The notes under the pieces are model-generated. The model was not told where the DNA came from. It saw only the letters and a program-made list of their open reading frames with translations, and ran no database searches. From an uncultured Sulfitobacter sp. (GTDB lineage: Bacteria > Pseudomonadota > Alphaproteobacteria > Rhodobacterales > Rhodobacteraceae), in NCBI GenBank assembly GCA_905182645.1, contig CAJJCJ010000004.1, positions 186,001-250,000 of the forward strand: DNA of 64,000 nt, in the 5' to 3' direction. The position numbers and the translations under genes are program-made. Below, piece after piece: positions 1 through 8,688 of this stretch; positions within the stretch are counted from its first letter, which is position 1, and each line of letters starts with the position of its first letter.

Positions 1-160
1 CCGCGTGCTGTCATATTATATGTTTGAAAAGGCGCTATCCGAATATGGGTTCCGCATGGGGTACGGCGCCGCCATTGCGGTTGTGTTGTTCATGATCATG
101 CTCGTATTTATCGCCTACTTTCTCTGGTCAATGTACCAAGAAGAAAAAGGAGCACACTGA
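1..160 (+). CDS. Sugar ABC transporter permease, C-terminal end (partial)
   Basis: Only the last 52 codons are in the window; the gene begins upstream. The frame reads through one long hydrophobic segment (AVVLFMIMLVFIAYFL) and ends in a short charged tail (MYQEEKGAH), as in the last membrane helix of a MalF/UgpA-type permease. The stop overlaps the start of the next permease (TGATG), so the two are translationally coupled and are the two membrane subunits of one binding-protein-dependent sugar importer in the inner membrane. Given the genes behind it, the substrate is probably a galactoside; that is inference. The binding protein and ATPase are not visible. Confidence 0.8.
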   Translation, partial: RVLSYYMFEKALSEYGFRMGYGAAIAVVLFMIMLVFIAYFLWSMYQEEKGAH

Positions 161-1008
161 TGTTTCCGACCCCAATTAAGAAACGTACGCGTGGCTGGCA
201 AATCGGCTATCAGGCCATGATCCCTGTCGTGCTGATCATGTGGCTTTTGCCGCTTCTTGCTGTGATGCTATTTTCGATCAAACCAGAGGCGGACTTTGTC
301 GCTGGCGATTATTGGTCCCTCCCGTCGTCACTTGAAGGGTTCAAGAACTACGGCAAAGTGTTCTTTGAAAGCGATATGCCCAGATATATGTGGAACTCTA
401 TCCGCATCACGGTGCCTACGGTGATTGGCTGCATGATTTTGTCGTCTTTGACTGGTTTTGCGTTAGGTGTTTATAAATTCAAAGCGAACTTGTGGATTTT
501 CTTTATGTTTATTGCGGGTAACTTTGTCCCGTTTCAGATTTTGATGATCCCTGTGCGTGACCTGACGTTGGACATCGGTCTGTATAACACCGTAACTGGC
601 TTGGTCCTGTTCCACGTAGCTTTCCAAACTGGGTTTTGCACGCTGTTCATGCGAAACTTTATTCGCGCCCTACCATTTGAATTGATCGAGGCCGCGCGCG
701 TCGAGGGCATCGCAGAATGGCGCATCTTTTGGTACGTTGTGCTCCCGTTGATGAAGCCTGCGCTGGCCGCTATGGCGGTGCTAATATTTACGTTTATCTG
801 GAACGATTACTTTTGGGCGGTTGTGCTGACCCAAGGGTCTGAAACCCAACCTGTGACGGCTGGTATTACCAGCTTTAACGCCCAATACCGCGCCGCCTAT
901 CATCTGATGAGCGCCGGTTCGATTGTTGCAGCCCTTCCCCCCGTCGCGATGTTCTTTTTGATGCAAAAGCACTTTATCGCAGGTCTGACCCTCGGGGCAG
1001 TTAAGTAA
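160..1008 (+). CDS. Carbohydrate ABC transporter permease, MalG type
   Basis: Inner-membrane subunit of a sugar importer, 282 residues, normal for the MalG/UgpE group. Six hydrophobic segments can be picked out, and the EAA loop that docks on the ATPase is at about residues 172-195 (EAARVEGIAEWRIFWYVVLP). The ATG overlaps the stop of the preceding permease and the alpha-galactosidase gene starts 8 bases after its stop, so it belongs to the galactoside operon. Substrate is inferred from context (alpha- and beta-galactosides such as melibiose, raffinose or lactose); the sequence alone does not fix it. Confidence 0.9.
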   Translation: MFPTPIKKRTRGWQIGYQAMIPVVLIMWLLPLLAVMLFSIKPEADFVAGDYWSLPSSLEGFKNYGKVFFESDMPRYMWNSIRITVPTVIGCMILSSLTGFALGVYKFKANLWIFFMFIAGNFVPFQILMIPVRDLTLDIGLYNTVTGLVLFHVAFQTGFCTLFMRNFIRALPFELIEAARVEGIAEWRIFWYVVLPLMKPALAAMAVLIFTFIWNDYFWAVVLTQGSETQPVTAGITSFNAQYRAAYHLMSAGSIVAALPPVAMFFLMQKHFIAGLTLGAVK

Positions 1009-1015
1009 GAAAACT

Positions 1016-3097
1016 ATGAACAGAACCTATCGCCTAGATGATGGCCGCCAGACACTTGTGCTTGCCGCGCACGCCAACCGTTTGCCCGTTGTTACATATT
1101 GGGGTCCGACCCTACCTAAAACCGACGACCCCGCCGATCTGCATGCAGCGGCCATAATCGATGTTACCGGTGGGATGCTGGACGAACACATTGACTTGTC
1201 AATCTGCCCAGAGGCATCTCGCAGTTTTCCTGGCCAACCCGGCTTAATCGTGCGTGATACAGACGGCACGCCGCTTTTGCCAAAATTTTGTTTTGCGTCC
1301 GAAAACCATGAGGGTGGGTTGTCTCTTTCCTACAGTGATACTGAAAATGGCCTGACTTTAACGGTCACTTTTGCAGTTGATGCTGAAACGCACATCATCA
1401 CCTGCCAAACCACGTTGGACGCCACCCACCCCGTGCATTTACACTGGCTGGCAGCACCCGTGCTACCCGCACCCCAACTGTCCGACGATATGATCGACGT
1501 ATCTGGCCGCTGGTGTGGTGAATTCCAACTGTCGCGCACCGCGTGGTCACCCGGCATGCGCTACCGCGAAAATCGCACAGGCCGCACTGGGCACGAGCAT
1601 TTCCCCGGTCTAATTGTCCCCTGTCGAGGCGCCACCAACACCATGGGCGAGGCCTATGCGTTTCATTACGGTTGGTCTGGTGGTCACCGAATGCTCGCTG
1701 AAGAATTGCCCGATGGACGCCGTCAAATCCAATGGGGCCACGCGGCCCGTATGGAGACCGATGCGCAGATGCAGTTTAAGACCGCGCCGCTGTACATCAC
1801 ATACTCCAACACTGGCCTCAACGGCTGTGCTGTTGCATTTCAACGCCACTTGCGCGACCGGATCGTGACATGGCCAAAACCTGACGCACCGCGCCCTGTG
1901 CATTATAACTGTTGGGAAGCTGTGTATTTCGACCACAGGCTCCCCGTTCTGAAAGACATCGCAGAGCGCGCAGCCAAGTTAGGCGCGGAACGGTTTGTGC
2001 TTGATGATGGTTGGTTCGGTCAACGTGATGACGACACCCGCAGCCTATCCGATTGGACGATTGATCAGCGTAAATATCCGGACGGACTGACGCCACTGAT
2101 CAAACATATCCACGGGCTTGGCATGACGTTTGGTCTCTGGTTTGAGCCTGAAATGATCAATCCCGACAGTGATATCCACCGCGCAAATCCCAATTGGGCG
2201 TTGGGGTCTGAGGATCAGACTTTGGGTCGCCAGCAAAAGGCGCTGAACATGGCGTTGCCAGAGGTCCGTGATTTCCTCTACGATCGCATGTCTGCGATCC
2301 TGCGCGACAACGACATCGACTATATCAAATGGGACCATAACCGGGTCCTACCGATGCCAGATGCAGCGCAGACCCGCGGCTCCTATGCGCTGATTGATCG
2401 TCTGCGCGCTGATTTCCCAATGGTCGAAATCGAAAGCTGTGCATCTGGCGGTGGCCGTATTGATTTTGGGATTATGGAACGGACACAGCGTGTTTGGCTA
2501 TCCGATAGCAACGATGCGCTTGAACGGCTGCGCATTCAGCATGACGCCGCATTGTTCCTGCCTTTGTCCGTCACAGGCAGCCATGTCGGCCCGCGCCACT
2601 GCCACACGTCCGGACGTACTCTCGATATCGGATTCCGCGCATGGGTTGCAGCCCAGCGGCACATGGGGTTCGAGATGGACCCGCGCGAGCTAGACGATCA
2701 TGAAGCCGCTGTACTCACTGAAATCACAGCTTGGTGGAAACGAAACCGCCATTGGATGCAAATCGCCGATATTTTGCGCCTTGATAGCGCCGATTTGGCC
2801 GTGATCGCAGAACAGCAAATGGCCGCTGACAAAAGCCGCTTTGTTGTCTTTGCAGGCAAGGCCGCGACAAGCACGCAAATCGCCCCGCGCCCGCTGCGCT
2901 TGACCGGCCTCGACCCTGCGGCGATGTACCGGATCGACTTGATAAACCGTACCTCTGCGCCTGCCCTATCGCGCGGCACGCCTGCCTTAAAGTCGCAAGT
3001 CATGGATCTGTCGGGAGCATATTTAATGCACCGCGGTGTCACATTGCCATGGTCCTTCCCCGAACGTATGTGGGTCGTCGAAGGCACCAAGCTGTAG
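1016..3097 (+). CDS. Alpha-galactosidase, glycoside hydrolase family 36
   Basis: Hydrolyses terminal alpha-1,6-linked galactose from melibiose, raffinose-type sugars or galactolipid headgroups. It has 693 residues, usual for bacterial GH36 enzymes, with an N-terminal beta-sandwich followed by the catalytic barrel. Family motifs are present: LDDGWFG near residue 330, GLWFEPEMINPDSD near 378, IKWDHN with the nucleophile Asp at about 440, ESCASGGGRID near 475, and WLSDSND with the acid/base Asp at about 497. No signal peptide is evident, so it is probably cytoplasmic and acts on imported oligosaccharide. Next gene (dgoK) starts 13 bases after the stop. Confidence 0.93.
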   Translation: MNRTYRLDDGRQTLVLAAHANRLPVVTYWGPTLPKTDDPADLHAAAIIDVTGGMLDEHIDLSICPEASRSFPGQPGLIVRDTDGTPLLPKFCFASENHEGGLSLSYSDTENGLTLTVTFAVDAETHIITCQTTLDATHPVHLHWLAAPVLPAPQLSDDMIDVSGRWCGEFQLSRTAWSPGMRYRENRTGRTGHEHFPGLIVPCRGATNTMGEAYAFHYGWSGGHRMLAEELPDGRRQIQWGHAARMETDAQMQFKTAPLYITYSNTGLNGCAVAFQRHLRDRIVTWPKPDAPRPVHYNCWEAVYFDHRLPVLKDIAERAAKLGAERFVLDDGWFGQRDDDTRSLSDWTIDQRKYPDGLTPLIKHIHGLGMTFGLWFEPEMINPDSDIHRANPNWALGSEDQTLGRQQKALNMALPEVRDFLYDRMSAILRDNDIDYIKWDHNRVLPMPDAAQTRGSYALIDRLRADFPMVEIESCASGGGRIDFGIMERTQRVWLSDSNDALERLRIQHDAALFLPLSVTGSHVGPRHCHTSGRTLDIGFRAWVAAQRHMGFEMDPRELDDHEAAVLTEITAWWKRNRHWMQIADILRLDSADLAVIAEQQMAADKSRFVVFAGKAATSTQIAPRPLRLTGLDPAAMYRIDLINRTSAPALSRGTPALKSQVMDLSGAYLMHRGVTLPWSFPERMWVVEGTKL

Positions 3098-3110
3098 AAA
3101 GGCGCGCATC

Positions 3111-3995
3111 ATGCAAACACCTGATTGGATCGCCGTTGACTGGGGCACCAGCAACATGCGCGCATGGGCAATGTCCGCGTCTGGGTCCGTGCTGGCCGCG
3201 GCTCGGTCCGATCAAGGCATGGGCGATCTAACCCCTGATCAGTTTGAACCAGCTTTGCGCGCGGCCACGAACGGCTGGGTCATCGACGACATCCCGATCA
3301 TCGCCTGCGGCATGGTCGGTGCCCGCCAAGGTTGGCTCGAGGCGCAATATGCCGTCGTTCCTTGCCCTGTGACGCCCGACGATTTCACGCAGCCAAGCAG
3401 CACCCTCGACGTGCACATCATTGCAGGCCTCATGCAAACGAATCCAGCCGATGTAATGCGCGGCGAAGAGACCCAAATCGCTGGTTTCTTGTCGATGAAC
3501 AAAAACTGGGATGGCGTTATTTGCCTGCCCGGCACGCATACAAAATGGGTGCATGTCAGTGCAGATGAAGTCGTCAGTTTTCAGACCTATATGACCGGCG
3601 ATTTGTTTGCCGCAATTGGTGGGCACACAGTTCTACGTCACTCGGTGCAGTCCGACAATTGGGACAGCGATGCATTCGATGTAGGTGTGAATGACGCGAT
3701 TTCCCGCCCTGAACGGATCGCAGCGCGGCTGTTTTCACTGCGCGCCGAAGGTCTTGTGAATAACATGCAAAACGGGACCGCGCGTGCCAGCTTGTCTGGT
3801 CTACTTATCGGTGCCGAACTTGCAGGCGCGAAACCCTACTGGCTTGGACAGCAAATCGCTGTGATTGGTGCGGGCAACCTGACGTCCCTTTACGTCCGTG
3901 CTCTTGCTCTCCAATCGGCCCCAGCCACTCAAGTCAAAGGCGACGCGATTACACTCGCGGGCCTCACTGCGGCCTACCGCCGCCTAAAAGGATAA
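3111..3995 (+). CDS. dgoK: 2-dehydro-3-deoxygalactonokinase
   Basis: Phosphorylates 2-keto-3-deoxygalactonate at C6 with ATP in the De Ley-Doudoroff galactose pathway. The protein is 294 residues from the ATG at 3111, which follows a GAAAGG ribosome site; an in-frame start further upstream would run into the alpha-galactosidase coding region and is unlikely. The N-terminus IAVDWGTSNMRAW is the ATP-binding phosphate-1 motif of this kinase family, and GTHTKWV near residue 143 and GAELAGA near 234 are further conserved blocks. The aldolase gene starts 3 bases after the stop, matching the next reaction. Confidence 0.92.
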   Translation: MQTPDWIAVDWGTSNMRAWAMSASGSVLAAARSDQGMGDLTPDQFEPALRAATNGWVIDDIPIIACGMVGARQGWLEAQYAVVPCPVTPDDFTQPSSTLDVHIIAGLMQTNPADVMRGEETQIAGFLSMNKNWDGVICLPGTHTKWVHVSADEVVSFQTYMTGDLFAAIGGHTVLRHSVQSDNWDSDAFDVGVNDAISRPERIAARLFSLRAEGLVNNMQNGTARASLSGLLIGAELAGAKPYWLGQQIAVIGAGNLTSLYVRALALQSAPATQVKGDAITLAGLTAAYRRLKG

Positions 3996-3998
3996 GTA

Positions 3999-4607
3999 AT
4001 GGATCACCTGCCCCTAATCGCTATTCTACGTGGCGTCACGCCGTCCGAGGCCACCCCGATTGCCGAAGCCTTGATCGATGCAGGTATCACACAAATTGAG
4101 GTCCCGCTGAATTCACCTGATCCATTCGACAGTATTAAGGCGATGGCTGGCGCGTTCGGTGACAATGCCCTCATCGGTGCAGGCACAGTCCTGTCGGTCG
4201 CGGACGTCGGCCGCGTGGCCCAAGCCGGCGGCAAACTGATTGTGTCTCCCAACGTGGACCAGCGCGTCATTGTCGCCACAAAAACCGCTGGCATGGCCAG
4301 CTGGCCGGGCGTGATGACACCAACCGAATGTTTTGCTGCACTTAAAGCTGGGGCTGACGGTTTGAAGATTTTTCCCGCGTCCCTCATCGGTCCTGACGGA
4401 ATTAAAGCAATTCGCGCAGTGCTGCCGAAAGGCACGCTTGTTTACGCCGTTGGCGGGGCAGGCGCTGACAATTTCCTTATATGGATGGACGCCAGCGCAG
4501 ACGGGTTTGGCATCGGATCGGCTCTCTATAAGCCGGGGTTATCGGTTGAAGACGTCAAAGCCCGCGCCGTTGATATGGTCGCCGCCTACACCGCAGCACG
4601 CGGATGA
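3999..4607 (+). CDS. dgoA: 2-dehydro-3-deoxy-6-phosphogalactonate aldolase
   Basis: Class I aldolase of the KDPG/KDPGal family. It splits 2-keto-3-deoxy-6-phosphogalactonate into pyruvate and glyceraldehyde-3-phosphate. At 202 residues it has the family's usual length. The conserved Glu is in IEVPLNSP (about residue 34), the phosphate loop GAGTVL follows near 61, and the Schiff-base Lys lies in GLKIFPAS (about 123). KDPG and KDPGal aldolases are close relatives; assignment to galactose relies on the neighbouring dgoK. Its stop overlaps the start of the lactonase gene (ATGA). Confidence 0.93.
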   Translation: MDHLPLIAILRGVTPSEATPIAEALIDAGITQIEVPLNSPDPFDSIKAMAGAFGDNALIGAGTVLSVADVGRVAQAGGKLIVSPNVDQRVIVATKTAGMASWPGVMTPTECFAALKAGADGLKIFPASLIGPDGIKAIRAVLPKGTLVYAVGGAGADNFLIWMDASADGFGIGSALYKPGLSVEDVKARAVDMVAAYTAARG

Positions 4608-5428
4608 TTTTTGACGACACACAATGCCAACTTGGCGAAGGTCCACTTTGGCATCCGTTGCGCAAACAGCTGTTTTGGTTCGATATATTGGGAAAGCGTC
4701 TACACACCAAGGGAAAGCACTGGGACTTTGACACCTATGTTTCCGCCGCTGGATGGATCGACCACGACACGTTGATTGTGGCGTCTGCAAACGCACTTTT
4801 CCACTTTGACATCACGGCGGAGCAATCCACGCACCTGTGTGATCTTGAGGCCGACAATGCTGTCACGCGGTCCAACGATGGACGGGCAGACCCGCAAGGC
4901 GGGTTCTGGATTGGCACCATGGGATTAGGCGCGGAACTGGGTGCGGGGACAATCTACCGCTATTATCACGGGGAACTTAGACCGCTGTTTGCAAACCTGC
5001 AAATCACCAATTCAATCTGCTTTGCGCCTTCAGGCAAGGCGGCCTATTACACGGACACAAACACACAAATGATTATGTCTGTGGCGCTCGATAGCCATGG
5101 TTGGCCAACTGGCGCGCCACATATCCATATCGACCTGCGCGGCACGACCTTTCGACCTGACGGGGCCGTCGTCGACAAATCCGGCAATCTGTTTTCCGCG
5201 CAATGGGGCGACGGGCGGATCGCGGTCTATGACCCTCATGGCCAGTTCATTGAGGCATTCAATCTTCCCGCTATTCAATCATCATGCCCTGCGTTTGGCG
5301 GCGACACCCTATCGACACTCTTTTGTACCACTGCCGCAATTGGCCGCGGTGGGCCTGACGACGGACAAACTTATGCTATTGATACCAATTATACTGGCCA
5401 AGCCGAACACCAAGTGATCTTGGGCTAA
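4604..5428 (+). CDS. SMP-30/gluconolactonase-family sugar lactonase (probable galactonolactonase)
   Basis: A 274-residue beta-propeller of the SMP-30/regucalcin family, metal-dependent enzymes that open aldonolactones. The N-terminal LGEGPLWHP contains the metal-binding Glu; [16 protein letters not shown] (about residues 88-103) and [11 protein letters not shown] (near 131) match the family's metal and substrate loops, and [10 protein letters not shown] (about 184-193) the second metal Asp. Position between dgoA and beta-galactosidase suggests the substrate is galactono-lactone made by a galactose dehydrogenase not seen here. Arabinonolactone is an alternative. The start overlaps the dgoA stop. 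Confidence 0.88.
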   Translation: MIFDDTQCQLGEGPLWHPLRKQLFWFDILGKRLHTKGKHWDFDTYVSAAGWIDHDTLIVASANALFHFDITAEQSTHLCDLEADNAVTRSNDGRADPQGGFWIGTMGLGAELGAGTIYRYYHGELRPLFANLQITNSICFAPSGKAAYYTDTNTQMIMSVALDSHGWPTGAPHIHIDLRGTTFRPDGAVVDKSGNLFSAQWGDGRIAVYDPHGQFIEAFNLPAIQSSCPAFGGDTLSTLFCTTAAIGRGGPDDGQTYAIDTNYTGQAEHQVILG

Positions 5429-5467
5429 CGCCCGCCTCGCCTTGTTCTAAATACTCAAAGGACCACC

Positions 5468-7369
5468 ATGAAACGCACCCTCGGCGTCTGCTATTACCCA
5501 GAACATTGGCCACAAGACCAATGGGCTACCGATGCGGCACAAATGATTGAAGCGGGCCTAACATGGGTCCGGATCGGTGAATTCGCATGGGCGCGGATGG
5601 AGGCCGTTTCAGGCACGCTGACATGGGACTGGCTCGACCAAGCGATTGATGTTTTGGGTGATACGGGTCTAAAGGTTGTGTTGGGCACTCCGACCGCCAC
5701 ACCGCCACGTTGGATGATCGACAAATATCCAGACATGTTGGCCGTCGACGCCGCCAACAACACCCGCAAATTCGGATCGCGCAGGCATTATGATTTTAGT
5801 CACTTGCCCTACCGCGACGAGTGCCGCCGGATCGCGACGCTTATGGCTGAACGCTATGGCAAAAACCCGCATGTAGCCGCATGGCAGATCGACAATGAAT
5901 ACGATTGCCACGACACGACCCTATCTTATTCGGACGCTGCAAAACGGGGATTCCAAGACTGGCTGGCACAAAAGTACCAATCTACAGACGCTCTAAACCG
6001 TGCTTGGGGGAACGTGTTTTGGTCCATGGATTATGACACATTTGACCAGATTGACGTACCAAACCTGACCGTCACTGAAGCCAACCACCCGCATCAACTC
6101 GCGTTCCGGCAATATTCTTCCGATCAAGTTGTGGCCTTCAACAAAGCCCAAGCCGACGCCATTCGCGCGCACTCTGACGCCCCACTGATCCACAACTACA
6201 TGGGTCGGATCACGACGTTTGATCATTGGAAGGTCGGCGCCGACCTCGATATCGCGTCTTGGGACAGCTACCCGATTGGCTTCCTATCTGACCGGATCGA
6301 AGGCACCCCGAAGGAAAAGCTCAAATTCCTACGCCAAGGCCACCCTGATAACCAAGCCTTCCACCACGACCTTTACCGCGCCGTCGGACGCGGACGTATG
6401 TGGGTTATGGAACAACAACCCGGCCCCGTGAACTGGGCACCGTACAATCCAGCACCCTTGCCGGGCATGGCCCGCTTGTGGGCATGGGAAGCGTTTGCGC
6501 ATGGCGCTGAAACGGTCTGCTATTTCCGCTGGCGGCAAACGCCTTTCGCCCAAGAACAAATGCACGCGGGTTTATTGCGCCCAGACCGCGCGCCGGCACC
6601 TGCGCTGGCCGAAGCCCGTCAAGTCGCCGATGAGTTTGCCGCCATGCCCGACGTTGGCACTGCCAATGCCCAAGCGGCCCTGATCTTTGACTATGAAAGC
6701 GCATGGGCATGGGACGCGCAGCCGCAGGGCGCAGATTTTGAGATGTTCCGGCTGGCTTTTGCTGCATATCGCGGACTTCGCCGCGCAGGCTTGAATATCG
6801 ACATATTGCCACCCAACACGGCAGATCTTTCTGACTACAAGCTGGTCCTCGCACCCGGCATCATGTCCTTGTCAGATCCGTTTCGTAAAGCACTTACAAC
6901 GTTCAAAGGCATCGCGTTGATCGGCCCGCGCACCGACACCAAAACACCCGAGCTGGTGATCCCTAACATAATGGGGCCGAACCTGCCAAACGTCGACGTC
7001 ACAGCTATTTTAACCGAAAGCATCCCGCCCAATGACAAGATAAAACTGCAAGGTGGCGGGCGTTTCCGGCATTGGTTTGAACATCTCGATGGGACAGCAC
7101 CTGTGCACCTAACCACCAAAGACGGTCTGCCTGCGATCATGGGCGGTGACCACCTGCGCTATCTTGCAGGTTGGCCCGACGACGCGACATTTGACAAGAT
7201 CATCGGCGGGCTTTGCGACACACTTGATCTCGATACGTTTGCGCTGCCCGATGGCCTCCGGATCAGAGACACCGACACCCACCGGTTTGTGTTCAACTAC
7301 GCACCCACATCTCAGCGATGGGGCGACACGATCATCCCTGCGGCTGGTGTCCATTGGGAAAAACTATGA
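5468..7369 (+). CDS. Beta-galactosidase, glycoside hydrolase family 42
   Basis: Retaining beta-galactosidase, 633 residues, with an N-terminal TIM barrel, a trimerisation domain and a short C-terminal domain. The start LGVCYYPEHWP is characteristic of GH42. The acid/base Glu is at residue 144 (WQIDNEY) and the nucleophile Glu at 315 (WVMEQQPG). There is no signal peptide, so the substrate would be imported first. GGACCACC precedes the ATG. The stop overlaps the mutarotase start (ATGA), which couples release of beta-D-galactose to its anomerisation. Confidence 0.95.
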   Translation: MKRTLGVCYYPEHWPQDQWATDAAQMIEAGLTWVRIGEFAWARMEAVSGTLTWDWLDQAIDVLGDTGLKVVLGTPTATPPRWMIDKYPDMLAVDAANNTRKFGSRRHYDFSHLPYRDECRRIATLMAERYGKNPHVAAWQIDNEYDCHDTTLSYSDAAKRGFQDWLAQKYQSTDALNRAWGNVFWSMDYDTFDQIDVPNLTVTEANHPHQLAFRQYSSDQVVAFNKAQADAIRAHSDAPLIHNYMGRITTFDHWKVGADLDIASWDSYPIGFLSDRIEGTPKEKLKFLRQGHPDNQAFHHDLYRAVGRGRMWVMEQQPGPVNWAPYNPAPLPGMARLWAWEAFAHGAETVCYFRWRQTPFAQEQMHAGLLRPDRAPAPALAEARQVADEFAAMPDVGTANAQAALIFDYESAWAWDAQPQGADFEMFRLAFAAYRGLRRAGLNIDILPPNTADLSDYKLVLAPGIMSLSDPFRKALTTFKGIALIGPRTDTKTPELVIPNIMGPNLPNVDVTAILTESIPPNDKIKLQGGGRFRHWFEHLDGTAPVHLTTKDGLPAIMGGDHLRYLAGWPDDATFDKIIGGLCDTLDLDTFALPDGLRIRDTDTHRFVFNYAPTSQRWGDTIIPAAGVHWEKL

Positions 7370-8283
7370 CCCCTATTATCCTGACCGCCGGCGACCTGAA
7401 AGTGAATATCCTAACATGGGGGGCTTTGGTCCAAGACGTGCGGCTTGCGGGCGTTGATCACAGCCTCACATGCGCGCCTGACGCCCTGTCAGACTATCAG
7501 GGCGACTGGCGCTATCATGGGGCGCTCATCGGCCCGATTGTGAACCGCATCAGCAATGCGCGTGTCAAAATTGACGGCATGATGCACGAGTTGGAGCGCA
7601 ACCAAGATGGCCGCATCCATCTGCATTCCGGCAAACACGGAACCCATCGGCAAAACTGGACCGTCGTTGACCAAACCGACACTGCCGTCACGCTTGAAAT
7701 CAAACTGCCCGACGGGATGTGCGGACTGCCTGGAAATCGGGTTGTACGGGCCACCTATACCGTTTCAGCGCCTGGCAATTTGTTGATGAAAATCACAGGC
7801 ACCACAGACGTGAACACGGTAATGAGCTTTGCAAACCACAGTTATTGGAACCTTGATGGGACCGATGATTGGTCAGGCCATCACCTTCAAATTGCCGCCG
7901 ATCGCTTTTTGCCATGCACAGCAGACAATTACCCAACAGGCGATATCGCGGACGTCACCGACACAACGATGGACTTTCGAACATCGCGACAGGTGGCGGT
8001 TGGTGCCGATCAGTTCGACAATAATTTCTGCCTATCAGATACACGCCTACCTTTGCGTGATGTCCTCACGCTGACTGGGGTTTCTGGCGTTCGGATGACA
8101 TTGGCAACGACTGAAACGGGCGTACAAATCTATGACGGTCGCGACACCCCTCACCCGTTTGAGGCGCTGGCCATTGAAGCACAAAGCTGGCCAGACGCAC
8201 CCAACAACCGCAAATTTCCAAGCATCCGCCTGCCCAAGGGCGACACCTACGAACAGACGACCCAATGGCGTTTCGCCCGCTAA
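7366..8283 (+). CDS. galM: Aldose 1-epimerase (galactose mutarotase)
   Basis: Interconverts alpha and beta anomers of free galactose, 305 residues from the ATG that overlaps the beta-galactosidase stop. Conserved blocks include HLHSGKHGTHRQNW (about residues 83-96), the catalytic His region ANHSYWNLDG (near 157), QFDNNFCL (near 222) and the catalytic Glu in LAIEAQSWPDAPN (near 276). This is the last gene of the forward galactoside operon; it meets the reverse uraH gene head-on with a 4-base overlap, so no terminator hairpin was found between them. Confidence 0.9.
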   Translation: MTPIILTAGDLKVNILTWGALVQDVRLAGVDHSLTCAPDALSDYQGDWRYHGALIGPIVNRISNARVKIDGMMHELERNQDGRIHLHSGKHGTHRQNWTVVDQTDTAVTLEIKLPDGMCGLPGNRVVRATYTVSAPGNLLMKITGTTDVNTVMSFANHSYWNLDGTDDWSGHHLQIAADRFLPCTADNYPTGDIADVTDTTMDFRTSRQVAVGADQFDNNFCLSDTRLPLRDVLTLTGVSGVRMTLATTETGVQIYDGRDTPHPFEALAIEAQSWPDAPNNRKFPSIRLPKGDTYEQTTQWRFAR

Positions 8284-8639
8284 CTACCACGATACGTCGA
8301 ATAACTGAACGGGGTGAGGATCAGTGGCACATGATAGTGTTGATTGTGATCACTGACCCCAAACCGAATGGGGATTTGATCGAGGAACCTTGGTCCATCT
8401 GCGGGTGGGCGGAATTTGTGCAAGTAATCGCCTGCGTAAAACAGCAACTCGTATTGGCCGATCAAAAACGCCTCTGACGGCAAAATCGGTCCATCTGTTC
8501 GCCCATCGGCATTGGTGGTTGCAGTCACAATGTGCTGCCAGTGACCACGATCGATGCGGTATAGCTCCACCTTCATGCTAGCAGCTGGTCGGCCAATGGC
8601 TGTGTCCAACACATGTGTCGTCAAATATCCTGTTTGCAT
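8280..8639 (-). CDS. uraH: 5-hydroxyisourate hydrolase (transthyretin-like protein)
   Basis: Hydrolyses 5-hydroxyisourate, the product of urate oxidation, to OHCU on the way to allantoin. It is 119 residues, typical of the family. LTTHVLDTAIGRPA at the N-terminus carries the catalytic His, and the C-terminal YRGS is the diagnostic tetrapeptide that separates the hydrolase from vertebrate transthyretin. It lies 35 bases downstream of the oxoprolinase gene on the same strand and may be co-transcribed. No other urate pathway gene is in the window. Confidence 0.93.
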   Translation of the reverse strand: MQTGYLTTHVLDTAIGRPAASMKVELYRIDRGHWQHIVTATTNADGRTDGPILPSEAFLIGQYELLFYAGDYLHKFRPPADGPRFLDQIPIRFGVSDHNQHYHVPLILTPFSYSTYRGS

Positions 8640-8660
8640 GTCAGTCCCCTAAGTTATTTT

Positions 8661-8688
8661 GCGTAGAATGGGTTTTAACCCATCTTTC
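8661..8688 (-). repeat. Palindromic 28-bp dispersed repeat, copy A
   Basis: The core ATGGGTTTTAACCCAT is a perfect inverted repeat. The 28 bases from 8661 to 8688 match 27 of 28 bases at 36430-36403 on the opposite strand. In this copy the 3' end of the oxoprolinase gene, its last codons (Lys-Met-Gly) and TAA stop, lies inside the repeat. No T-tract follows, so it is not a standard terminator. Confidence 0.7.
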
